16,465 bases of DNA from Acetobacteraceae bacterium (GCA_003164305.1 PLSZ01000559.1:19468-35932), one strand, 5' to 3'. Positions 1-7,016 are shown, counted from the first letter of the stretch. Translations and numbers: made by a program. The notes: generated by a model not told the origin, from the letters alone.

Positions 1-1
1 C

Positions 2-739
2 GGCGCGCGGCACGAGCGGGTGCATTGCCACGCCACGCTGCCGTACTGCCCGGCCGAGGAAGCCGCCGAACGCACTCGCACATACCTCTCGATGGGGTTC
101 GACACGATCAAACTGCGGCTCGGCATGCGGCCGTTCCAGTTGGATGTGGATCGCGTGGCGGCCGTGCGCGCGGTGCTGGACGCGCATGACGGGCCCGCGG
201 TGCTGGCCGCCGACGTCAACCAGGGCTGGGACAGCAAGACGGCGATCCGCTGCTTGCGCGCGCTGCGGGAGGCGAACTTCGCCTGGATCGAGCAACCGGT
301 GCCGGCGAACGACCACGCCGGCCTGCGCGACATCCGCCGTGCCATCGATATTCCGCTGATCGCCGATGAATCCTGCGGGACGCCCGCCGACCTGCTGCGG
401 TTGCTCGATGCGGACGCGGTTGACGGCTTCCACTTCAAACTGTGCAAGGCCGGCGGCATGGGCGCGCTGATGCGCATGGTGGCGATCGCGGAAAGCGCGG
501 GCCGGCCGTACCTGATCGGCCAGATGGACGAGGGGATGCTCGCCACCGCCGCGGCGGTGCAGTGCGGGCTGTGCGCCAATGCTCTGTCTTATGAGCTCTG
601 GGGCTATCAGCGCGTCGCCGCGCAGCCTTTCACCGGGCTGACCCTTGAAGCCGGCCACATGCTCGCGCCGCGGTCCCCGGGACTGGGCGTCGCCGTCGAT
701 GAGGCCGCGCTGCGCCTGCTCTTCCGCCTGAACGGTTGA
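2..739 (+). CDS. Enolase-superfamily enzyme, MLE-like (5' truncated by window)
   Basis: The reading frame is open from the first bases, so the N-terminal capping domain lies outside the window and about 245 residues of the (beta/alpha)7-beta barrel are seen. Family motifs appear in order: IKLRLG (second-strand K-x-K position, here K-x-R), ADVNQGW (first metal-ligand Asp), WIEQPV (Glu ligand), IADESCGT (third acidic ligand) and FKLCKAGG (opposite-face Lys). This arrangement is that of the muconate-lactonizing/dipeptide-epimerase branch, which abstracts a proton alpha to a carboxylate in a Mg-dependent reaction (family knowledge). Arg at the usual second Lys of strand 2 is an oddity that could alter which face is deprotonated. 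The stop TGA overlaps a TTG of the next frame, but the next gene more likely starts at 760. Cycloisomerase, racemase, epimerase and dehydratase activities all remain possible. Confidence 0.88.
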   Translation, partial: GARHERVHCHATLPYCPAEEAAERTRTYLSMGFDTIKLRLGMRPFQLDVDRVAAVRAVLDAHDGPAVLAADVNQGWDSKTAIRCLRALREANFAWIEQPVPANDHAGLRDIRRAIDIPLIADESCGTPADLLRLLDADAVDGFHFKLCKAGGMGALMRMVAIAESAGRPYLIGQMDEGMLATAAAVQCGLCANALSYELWGYQRVAAQPFTGLTLEAGHMLAPRSPGLGVAVDEAALRLLFRLNG

Positions 740-744
740 CTGTC

Positions 745-750
745 AAGGAG
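745..750 (+). promoter_or_regulatory. Ribosome binding site choosing GTG 760
   Basis: AAGGAG lies 9 nt before the GTG at 760. This favours GTG 760 over the in-frame TTG at 736, which overlaps the preceding stop codon and has no comparable site. Confidence 0.7.
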
Positions 751-759
751 ATACATCAG

Positions 760-1791
760 GTGGCAAGCGTCTGGCCGAAGCTTCAGAGACATGCCGGCGC
801 GTTGCGCGAGCGCAGCCGCGAATGGCCGGCGTTCACGGTCATCACCACGCCCTCGCCTTGGCGCGTCGCGGAGCCGATGCTGAGCCGCGTGCCGGCGCGC
901 GTCATTTTCGTCCCCAGCCTGAGGCGTGCCGACCTCGATCAGGCGTTGGCCCAGGCGAGAGGGGCGGGGCTTATTGTCGGCATCGGCAGCGGCACGGCGA
1001 TGGACGCGGCGAAATACGTCTCGAAGCACCTCGACGCGCGGCTGATCCAGGTGCCCAGTACCGCCTCCAACAACGCCTGTTTCACCCGAGCCTGCTGGGT
1101 GCTGGAACCGGGCGAGCGCCGGAGTGAACGGCCGACCCCGATCCCGGAGGCGATCATCGCCGACCCCGGCCTGATCGGCAGCGCGCCGGCATCGCTCAAC
1201 GCCGCCGGGATCATGGAAATCCTGTGCAGCCATACTGCCCTGTTCGACTGGGAGTTGGCGCACCACGCCGGCCGCGACGTCGATTGGAACGAACCCTTGC
1301 GGGATTTCGCGCAAGGCGAGCTGGACCGTCTGGAGACGTTGGCGCCGTTGGTCGGCGCGGGAGATGTCGAGGCTTACCTCGACCTGCTGGAGGCGGATGC
1401 GCGTTTCGCGCCCGGCTTCACCGCTCATCCCAAGGCGCGGTTCAACTCCGCCTCCGAGCATCTGTTCGGCTGGGCGCTGGAGGAACAGACCGGCCGGCGG
1501 CTGGTGCATGGGGAGACGGTCAGCCTCGGTATCCTGTTGATGGCGCACATACAGGACAACCGTCCCGAGTGGGCGGCGCGCATGACGCTGGCGGCGCGCG
1601 TGCCGTTCCGGCCGGAGGATATCGGCGTGACCTGGGACGAGGTGACGCGGACCTGCGCGATGCTGCCGGCGTTCACGCGCAAGGTGCCGTGGTACTCGAT
1701 CATCGACGTGCTGGCGGAACGGGATCCGTCGTTGGCTTTGCTTCAGAACCGCTGCGCGGCGGCACGGGATTTCGTGCGGGGCCTCGGCTGA
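760..1791 (+). CDS. Iron-type alcohol dehydrogenase, glycerol-1-phosphate dehydrogenase-like
   Basis: The product is 343 residues from GTG 760. It has the dehydroquinate synthase-like fold signatures: a nucleotide-binding GIGSGTAMDAAK at about residue 74, PSTASNNA after it, then SEHLFGW with His234 and VHGE with His250, which match the two His metal ligands of the G1PDH/AraM family. The third ligand in that family is the Asp of an AGxGD motif. Here the matching stretch reads AGIMEI, so Glu153 stands at that place. The enzyme is expected to be a cytosolic NAD(P)-dependent dehydrogenase acting on a small polyol, hydroxyacid or phosphate ester. The substrate is not readable from the sequence. 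It follows the enolase-superfamily gene by 20 nt, so the two are probably co-transcribed and act on linked intermediates. A likely terminator follows at once. Confidence 0.82.
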   Translation: MASVWPKLQRHAGALRERSREWPAFTVITTPSPWRVAEPMLSRVPARVIFVPSLRRADLDQALAQARGAGLIVGIGSGTAMDAAKYVSKHLDARLIQVPSTASNNACFTRACWVLEPGERRSERPTPIPEAIIADPGLIGSAPASLNAAGIMEILCSHTALFDWELAHHAGRDVDWNEPLRDFAQGELDRLETLAPLVGAGDVEAYLDLLEADARFAPGFTAHPKARFNSASEHLFGWALEEQTGRRLVHGETVSLGILLMAHIQDNRPEWAARMTLAARVPFRPEDIGVTWDEVTRTCAMLPAFTRKVPWYSIIDVLAERDPSLALLQNRCAAARDFVRGLG

Positions 1792-1793
1792 GC

Positions 1794-1829
1794 AAAACGG
1801 CACGGGCGGCAGCCGATAGCGCCGTTTTT
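1794..1829 (+). terminator. Rho-independent-like terminator after the dehydrogenase gene
   Basis: AAAACGGC pairs with GCCGTTTT across a 19-nt loop, and the second arm continues into a run of five T. It begins just past the stop codon. The A-tract and T-tract symmetry would let it act in both directions. The stem has only four GC pairs, so strength is uncertain. Confidence 0.55.
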
Positions 1830-1955
1830 CTCACTCCTCGGCCTCGTCTCATACCAGCCGGCCAACGGAATGACGTACCGGCCCTATCCGTCATGGCAGG
1901 GCCTGACCGCATAGGCATCAAGATAAGCGCCGCGAGAGGAAAACGGGCCTCATCC

Positions 1956-2043
1956 CGTCATCCTCGGGCAGAGTAAACGTCATCCTCGGGCGAGTAAACG
2001 TCATCCTCGGGTCGAGCCCGAGGATGACGTTTACTCGCCCGAG
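1956..2043. repeat. Tandem repeat running into a perfect 27-bp inverted repeat
   Basis: Two 21-22-bp tandem units (1956-1977 and 1978-1998), each starting CGTCATCCTCGGGC and ending GAGTAAA, are followed by a third start of the same unit. The interval 1985-2011 is then repeated exactly in reverse complement at 2017-2043, with a 5-nt spacer. The block sits between two convergent genes. It resembles the small GTCATCC-type intergenic palindromes scattered through many alphaproteobacterial genomes (family knowledge). As RNA it would fold into a very stable hairpin from either strand and could end or protect the 3' ends of both transcripts. No T-run follows either arm. Confidence 0.9.
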
Positions 2044-2117
2044 CAAGACGTTCGAGAGCCCGCGGAAGACGCCACAGGGGCCTCACGACCGAGAGTCAAC
2101 GTCAACGCCGGCTGGTA

Positions 2118-3458
2118 TCAGTCCTCGGCCAAGGTCTCCCGCAGCGTCGTGGTCTTGTAAACTTCGCGGAAACGGCCGCGGCGCCGCAGTTCCGGCACCA
2201 GCAGATCGACGATGCCGGTCAGGTCCCGCAGCAGCGACGGGATGTGCGCCAGCATGAAGCCGCCGCGGCTGCCCGTGGCCTCGAACGTCTCCTCCAGCCT
2301 GTCGGCGATCTGAGGCGCCGTCCCGGCGAGCATGGTGACGTGATAGGTCGCGTATCGCACGCCGTACTCAAGGAACTCCTCGCGCGCGAATTCCGCGTCG
2401 GCGCCGAACTCGACCATCATCTTGTGCACGATGCCAACCGGCGAGGCGTGCGCCTTCACGATCTCCGCCTGCAACTCGGATAGCCTGAAACGCCGCGGCA
2501 GGGTCGAGAAATCATAGCCCACGTTGTAGGACAGGTAGGCTCCCACCGCTTCCGGCGGGATCGAGGTCAGTAGCGCGTCCTTGCGCGCCACCGCTTCCGC
2601 CTCCGTTTCCGCGATCGCGATCGGCGTCTGCCACAGGATGCCGCAGCGCTCGGGATCGCGCCCGATCGCGACGCAGGCCTGGTCCAGCATCTCGCGCTGG
2701 CGCACCTGCTCGGACAGCGCCATGTCGCTGCCGAAGATCACGTCGGCTACCTTGGCGGAAGCGCGCACGCCGCGCGGCGAGCCGCCAGCCTGGATCAGTA
2801 CGGGCCGGCCCTGCGGCGACGGCGGCGTATTAAGCGGGCCCGAGACCTTGAAGAAAGCGCCCTCGTAATGAACGTCGTGCACCTTCGCCGGGTCGGTCAC
2901 GCGCCCGGTCGCGGCGTCCCACAGCATCGCGTCGGGCTCCACGCTGTCCCATAGAAGTTCGCAGACCTCGACGAACTCCTCCATCCGCGCATAGCGGTCG
3001 TCATGGTTCGACAGCGCGTTCATGCCGAAGTTCGCGAAATCGGACAGGCGCGTGGAGGCCACCAGGTTCATGGCCATGCGTCCGCCGCTGACATGGTCCA
3101 TCGCGTTCATGTACCGCGCCATGTGGTACGGGTGCATGAAGCTCGTGGAGAAGGTCAACCCAAGCCCGACATGCTTCGTGGCGCGCGCCATGGCCACCGC
3201 GAGGGGGCCGAAATCCTGCCGCGGCCAGTTGACGCCCCACTCCAGGGCCGCGTCCCGGCTACCCCGCCACGTGTCGGGAACACCCGTTCCGTCGCCGGAA
3301 AAAATGAGATCGAGGCAGCCCCGTTCAGCGATGCGCGCCACCTTCTCGTAGAGCGCCACATCGGGAAATACGTACCCACCGAGCGAGCGCGGATCGCGCC
3401 AGCGGCCACCCATATGGGCGTAGGAGAGATCAAGGCCGAGGTGGATGAGTTTGGGCAT
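2118..3458 (-). CDS. LLM-class flavin monooxygenase, NtaA/SnaA/DszA type
   Basis: This 446-residue protein matches the length and motif order of the two-component FMNH2-dependent monooxygenases that oxidise nitrilotriacetate, pristinamycin or sulfur heterocycles. Visible signatures are LDLIFSGDGTG near the N-terminus, the middle stretch GLTFSTSFMHPYHMAR, SGGRMAMNLVAST, HDDRYARMEEFVEV with ELLWDS, then YEGAFFKVSGPLN and PVLIQAGGSPRG. Such enzymes need reduced FMN from a separate reductase, and none is encoded in this window. The ATG at 3458 has AAAGG 8 nt upstream (plus-strand 3467-3471), which supports the start. It is the last gene of the minus-strand group with the M24 and SDR genes, but a 307-bp gap with a hairpin separates it from the SDR, so it may also have its own promoter. 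The substrate is unknown. Confidence 0.9.
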   Translation of the reverse strand: MPKLIHLGLDLSYAHMGGRWRDPRSLGGYVFPDVALYEKVARIAERGCLDLIFSGDGTGVPDTWRGSRDAALEWGVNWPRQDFGPLAVAMARATKHVGLGLTFSTSFMHPYHMARYMNAMDHVSGGRMAMNLVASTRLSDFANFGMNALSNHDDRYARMEEFVEVCELLWDSVEPDAMLWDAATGRVTDPAKVHDVHYEGAFFKVSGPLNTPPSPQGRPVLIQAGGSPRGVRASAKVADVIFGSDMALSEQVRQREMLDQACVAIGRDPERCGILWQTPIAIAETEAEAVARKDALLTSIPPEAVGAYLSYNVGYDFSTLPRRFRLSELQAEIVKAHASPVGIVHKMMVEFGADAEFAREEFLEYGVRYATYHVTMLAGTAPQIADRLEETFEATGSRGGFMLAHIPSLLRDLTGIVDLLVPELRRRGRFREVYKTTTLRETLAED

Positions 3459-3765
3459 GCTCGTAACCTTTGTCAGCGGAAGAAGGGGCGCGGCGATATC
3501 GGCTTTCCGGAATCGATGTCCCGTTCATCCACATCGCCGCGCATACCGAAACTCCGGGATGCGCGGCGATGTGGGATCATCGAGAATCCGCTCCGGAATC
3601 TCGCCTCGATCAGCCGCCCGCGCGCCAGGAAGCGGATCCGGTTGGCGAGCGTTTGCGCCACGGCCGCCTGATGGGTGACCAGCCCACCTGTCCCCGCGCT
3701 AAAAGGGTGGGCTTTTGGCGTGACCGGCGCCGAGATCAGGAATGGGTTCGAAGCCGCCAGCGGGG
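3459..3765. other. 307-bp gap between SDR and monooxygenase genes
   Basis: No recognisable gene is present. A minus-strand frame (3473-3769, TTG start in a TTGA overlap with the SDR stop) could encode 98 residues, but it has no recognisable motif and no convincing ribosome binding site. The plus-strand frames here look like by-products of high GC. The one clear structure is the inverted repeat at 3529-3574. The gap is long for this otherwise compact strand and may hold a promoter for the monooxygenase gene, although no clear -35/-10 pair was found. Confidence 0.4.
3529..3574 (-). repeat. 16-bp perfect inverted repeat upstream of the monooxygenase gene
   Basis: CCACATCGCCGCGCAT at 3529-3544 is exactly repeated in reverse complement at 3559-3574 around a 14-nt loop. 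It lies 71-116 nt before the monooxygenase ATG. No T-run follows in the minus direction, so an operator, RNA-processing or attenuation role fits better than a simple terminator. Confidence 0.7.
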
Positions 3766-4554
3766 TCAAAGTGGAAACAGGTCCGCGCCCCCGTCGAGGA
3801 CGATATGGGCGCCGGTCAGGAAGCCGGACCGCCGTTCGGCCAGGAAGGCGACCAGCTCAGCCAGTTCCTCGGGCTCCCCGACGCGCTGCATCGGAATGGC
3901 GCCCGCGACGTCCCGCATGGCCTGATCGGGCGACGCGCCGTCGGCGACCTGCTCCGCGATCCGGCGGCGCACTCTGCCCGTGGCGAAATACCCGGGTGCC
4001 ACGACGTTGACCCGGATGCCTTCGCGCGCCAACGCGCGCGCGAGTGTCTTGGCGAGACCCGCCACACCCAACCGCATGACGGACGACAGCAGCAGATGCG
4101 GCGATGGCTGGCGCACGGTGGCGGAGCCGATGAACACGATATCGCCACCGCCGGCCGCGCGGAGAGCCGGCACCGCGGTCCGGCATAGCCGCACGGCGCT
4201 CATCAGCAGCAGTTCGAACGCGCCGTACCAGGCTTCGTCTGTCAGTTCCTCCAGCGAGCCGTAGGGGATGTGGCCCGAATTCACCACCAGCAGGTCCAGG
4301 CCGCCGAGCGCGGCGATGGCCTCGGCGGCCAGCGCCTCCACCTGCGCCGGCACGGCCAGGTCGGCCGGAAGCGCCACGGGGGTTCGCCCGGTTGCCGCGC
4401 CGATCTCCGCCGCCGCTTCCCGTAGTCGCTCCGGGCCGCGCGCGTTGATCGCGATGGCGCAACCCGCCGCGGCCAGCCGGCGCGCCACCGCGAAGCCCAG
4501 TCCTTGGCTGGACGCGGTGACGAGGGCCCGGCGACCCAGCAGAGGTTCCGTCAT
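3766..4554 (-). CDS. Atypical short-chain dehydrogenase/reductase lacking YxxxK
   Basis: The 262-residue protein has the SDR Rossmann layout: LVTASSQGLG at residues 11-20 (TGxxxGxG with Ala for the first Gly), LPADLA near 62-67, VVNSGHIP at 90-97 (usual NAG), the Ser-bearing strand IVFIGSATV (Ser144), and a C-terminal VVAPGYFATGRV with GFLTGAHIVLDGG. At the active site the usual Tyr and Lys are replaced: the helix reads LLLSSVMRLGVAGLAKTLA, with Ser157 and Arg161 in those places. A branch of SDRs with this kind of L-S-N/S-x-x-R helix exists (family knowledge), so the change is probably lineage-wide rather than damage. The ATG at 4554 is 8 nt past the M24 stop, which implies co-transcription and coupling. 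Reductase activity by the standard mechanism is not expected. Confidence 0.87.
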   Translation of the reverse strand: MTEPLLGRRALVTASSQGLGFAVARRLAAAGCAIAINARGPERLREAAAEIGAATGRTPVALPADLAVPAQVEALAAEAIAALGGLDLLVVNSGHIPYGSLEELTDEAWYGAFELLLMSAVRLCRTAVPALRAAGGGDIVFIGSATVRQPSPHLLLSSVMRLGVAGLAKTLARALAREGIRVNVVAPGYFATGRVRRRIAEQVADGASPDQAMRDVAGAIPMQRVGEPEELAELVAFLAERRSGFLTGAHIVLDGGADLFPL

Positions 4555-4562
4555 GCCGCTGA

Positions 4563-5750
4563 TCAGACGCGCAGCGCGACGCGCTCGAGCTTGCTCAGTG
4601 GGCGCGCGGCGCCCTCAGTGACAATGATCGTGTCGCTGACGGCCACCGTGAACTTCGCGTAGTCGCGTAGCGTGATCGGCACGTGGAACACCATGCCCGG
4701 CTGTAGCGGCACGTCGATGCCGCGGTAGAGGCTGAGGATGTTGCCCTCGCCCCAGTCCGGCGCGAAGGAGATCCCCATGCTGTAGCCGGAGCGCTTGCGG
4801 AACCCGTCCGTGTAGCCGTGGCGGTCGATCACCGCCTGCGCGGCGGCATGGACGTCGGCGCAGGTGTTGCCTGGACGCAGCACCTCGATCGCGGCGGAGA
4901 GCGCCTCATCGCAAACCTTGTACATGTCCTCCGCCAGCGCCGGCACGTCGCCTACGAAGATCGTACGGTACAGTGCCGCGTGATAGCGGTTGTAGCAGGC
5001 CGCGGTCTCCAGGATGACCACGTCGCCGGGCACCACGGTGCGGCGCTTCCAGGTGGTGTGCGCGACGCCGCTGCGCGGGCCGGAGGTGACGAACGGCTCC
5101 ATGCCGACGAACTCGCCGCCGGCCTTGACCGAGGCCGCCAGGATCGCGGCGGCGACGTCGTTCTCGTTGACACCTGGGCGCATCTCGGCGAGGCCAGCCG
5201 CCATGCCGGCGTCGTTGGCGCGCGCCGCCTGCTCGATCTGCGCGAGCTCGGCGGGCGACTTCACGCGGCGCAGCGGTTCGACGATGAAGGAGCCGTCGAG
5301 CAGCGGGCCAAACGCGGCGGTCAGGCTGTTGTAGAGATTGACCGTGAGATACCAGCCGTTCTGATCGATGGCGACGCGCTTCCCCTGCCAGCCCCGCGCC
5401 TTTAGCGCCTCCGCGACCGCGACCCCCGGATCGGCGTCGTCGGCATAACCATGGATGTCGGTCAGCACGGACTGCAGCCGGGCGTTCGGGCTTTCCAGCG
5501 CGCGGTTGATCAGGAAGCACTCGCCTTCCGCCGGCACGGCGAGGCACTGGAACATGTAGTAGCCGGGCGTCTGCTGGCCGGAGAGATAAAAGATATTCTC
5601 CGCGCCCGTGGTCAGCAGCAGGTCAAAGCCCTTGGCTTGCATGGCCTGGCGCGCGTTGGCGATACGGCGCTCATATTCCGCGAGCGGAAAGGGTGCCTCC
5701 GCGCCGGCCGGGATCTGGGCCAGGATCTCGGCCAGGGGTAAGTCAGTCAT
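4563..5750 (-). CDS. M24-family hydrolase, DoeA (ectoine hydrolase)-like, without metal site
   Basis: The 395-residue protein has an N-terminal creatinase-type domain (about 20-160) and a C-terminal pita-bread domain (about 170-390). The five M24 aminopeptidase metal ligands are missing: the Asp, Asp, His, Glu, Glu places hold Glu248, Ala259, Tyr323, Pro358 and Ser372. The replacement motifs ACYNRYHAALYRT, GYSMGISFAPDWGE and MVFHVP closely resemble those of ectoine hydrolase DoeA/EutD. That enzyme, like creatinase, uses this fold without metal to hydrolyse a non-peptide C-N bond (family knowledge). The likely role is therefore opening of a cyclic amidine, lactam or similar amide rather than peptide cleavage. 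The ATG has GGAGA 7 nt upstream (plus-strand 5758-5762). It is the first gene of the group with the SDR and monooxygenase, divergent from the GntR regulator. The exact substrate is unknown, and no other ectoine genes are nearby. Confidence 0.86.
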   Translation of the reverse strand: MTDLPLAEILAQIPAGAEAPFPLAEYERRIANARQAMQAKGFDLLLTTGAENIFYLSGQQTPGYYMFQCLAVPAEGECFLINRALESPNARLQSVLTDIHGYADDADPGVAVAEALKARGWQGKRVAIDQNGWYLTVNLYNSLTAAFGPLLDGSFIVEPLRRVKSPAELAQIEQAARANDAGMAAGLAEMRPGVNENDVAAAILAASVKAGGEFVGMEPFVTSGPRSGVAHTTWKRRTVVPGDVVILETAACYNRYHAALYRTIFVGDVPALAEDMYKVCDEALSAAIEVLRPGNTCADVHAAAQAVIDRHGYTDGFRKRSGYSMGISFAPDWGEGNILSLYRGIDVPLQPGMVFHVPITLRDYAKFTVAVSDTIIVTEGAARPLSKLERVALRV

Positions 5751-5966
5751 GGCGGTTTCTCCAGTGAGGCTCCGGTGGGCCGAGCGGTTCTTGGCTCATT
5801 TCCCGCCGGCCAGAAGCGGCTGGTCGCGAGGCCAGCAGCCGGCGCGCGCGTGTGGCCCGGCGAATTTCGCGTCACCTGAGCGCGGTTCACCGGGCGGCCC
5901 GTCGCGAGGATGCCGTCACTGGCTGCGCCCACCGCCGGCCTGACAGGGCCGCGCGTTCCCGATAGA

Positions 5967-5994
5967 TTGTCTTTTTTTCAATTGTTCGTACAAT
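5967..5994 (+). promoter_or_regulatory. Sigma-70-like promoter of the GntR gene
   Basis: TTGTCT (5967-5972, 4 of 6 to TTGACA) and TACAAT (5989-5994, 5 of 6 to TATAAT) are 16 nt apart. A start point about 7 nt later, near 6001-6003, would coincide with the ATG at 6003 and give a leaderless or nearly leaderless message. Confidence 0.55.
5981..5994. promoter_or_regulatory. Palindromic operator, likely GntR binding site
   Basis: ATTGTTCGTACAAT is a palindrome with ATTGT/ACAAT half-sites around 4 nt, close to the TNGT-ACNA type sites bound by FCD-class GntR proteins. It covers the -10 box of the regulator's own promoter, which suggests autorepression. A third ATTGT half-site lies at 5966-5970. 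Confidence 0.6.
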
Positions 5995-6002
5995 GCGCGG
6001 AC

Positions 6003-7016
6003 ATGGCCTGTATCGTCAAGCATCGATCTCCCGCCCGTGCGAGGAGCCCCAGAGGCGAAGTCGGTCGCGCGGCACCCGAGCCGCCCCCACATGCCGCTCC
6101 CCTCACGAAAGCGAGTGCCCGCACCGTGCGGCTGGCGCGCGAGATCACGGTCCTGGCGGCGCGCGCGGGATGGAACCGCGGCCACCACCTGACGGAGCAA
6201 GAACTCGCCCGGGCGCTCTCGGTCTCGCGCACTCCGATCCGCGCGGCGCTCAAACTGCTGGCCACCCGCGGCGCGGTGAAGGCCGAGCCCAACCGCGGTT
6301 TCTTCCTGCTGCATGACGGTGCCAAACTGGCGCCGCTGCTGCCGGAGCAGCCGACCACCGCGGACGACGTGCTGCAGATGCAAATAATCCGCGACCGCGT
6401 GACCGGGACGCTGCCGATTAAGGTGACGCCCGCCGATCTGGCGGAGCGTTATGGCACGCGCCGCGCCACGCTGGATCGCGTGCTGGGGCGGCTGGCCGCC
6501 GCGGGATTGGTGACGCGAGAGGCGGGCCAAAAATGGCATTTCCTGCCATCCCTGGAAGGCACGGGCGGCGTGCGTGCCAGCTACCAGTTGCGCGCGTTGG
6601 TGGAGCCTGGCGCTCTGCTGATGGACAGCGCGCCCGTGCCGCGAGAGCCGGTGGACGAACAGCGCCGTTATCATTTGCATTTTCTGGAACGCGTGGATGA
6701 TCCGCCGCGCGGCCGCATATGGCCCGCCGCCGCGGTGTTCGAGTTGGACGCCGCGTTCCATGAAACCGTGGCCGGGTTTTCCGGCAACTCGTTCGTGATC
6801 GGGCTGGTGCGGCAACAGAACGCACTGCGCCGGCTGCTGGAGTTCGACAGCTATACCGACATGGGACGCGTTGTCGCCTGGGTGCACGAGCACCTGGCGA
6901 TTCTGGACGCACTGGCCGCGGATGACCGGCCCCTGGCCTCGCGGCGACTGCGGCAACATCTCGCCCGTGCCGCGATGGTCGCGGATGGCAAACTCGTCCC
7001 GGCGGGCCGCCAATAA
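6003..7016 (+). CDS. GntR-family regulator with two winged-helix domains and FCD domain
   Basis: From ATG 6003 the protein has 337 residues. After a basic, Pro-rich tail (1-39) comes a GntR winged helix (about 40-103) with LTEQELARALSVSRTPIRAA and the wing ending NRGFFLL. A second, shorter winged-helix-like segment (about 121-183) has PADLAERYGTRRATLDRVL and a predicted wing. The C-terminal part (about 193-320) is an FCD ligand domain with the D-x-x-x-H motif in ELDAAFHETVAGFSGN, and the later VHEHLAILDAL and RQHL histidines that usually bind metal. FCD GntR proteins are dimeric repressors sensing carboxylates (family knowledge). An ATG at 5910 would add 31 residues but lies upstream of the promoter, so 6003 is preferred. 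It probably controls itself and the divergent M24 group. Confidence 0.85.
   Translation: MACIVKHRSPARARSPRGEVGRAAPEPPPHAAPLTKASARTVRLAREITVLAARAGWNRGHHLTEQELARALSVSRTPIRAALKLLATRGAVKAEPNRGFFLLHDGAKLAPLLPEQPTTADDVLQMQIIRDRVTGTLPIKVTPADLAERYGTRRATLDRVLGRLAAAGLVTREAGQKWHFLPSLEGTGGVRASYQLRALVEPGALLMDSAPVPREPVDEQRRYHLHFLERVDDPPRGRIWPAAAVFELDAAFHETVAGFSGNSFVIGLVRQQNALRRLLEFDSYTDMGRVVAWVHEHLAILDALAADDRPLASRRLRQHLARAAMVADGKLVPAGRQ

Larger units (their letters stand above)
5751..6002. other. Divergent regulatory region between M24 and GntR genes
   Basis: This 252-bp region separates the divergent M24 and GntR starts. The only AT-rich stretch is 5961-5994, which holds the GntR promoter and operator. 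A clear -10/-35 pair for the M24 direction was not found. Confidence 0.6.

Noticed and set aside
3473..3769. Possible 98-residue minus-strand protein between the SDR and monooxygenase genes
   Set aside because: TTG start, no ribosome binding site, no motif, and the 3529-3574 palindrome lies inside it. Not enough to call a gene.
5910..6002. Extended start of the GntR protein at ATG 5910
   Set aside because: It would place the promoter and palindrome inside the coding region, and the added residues do not resemble the family.
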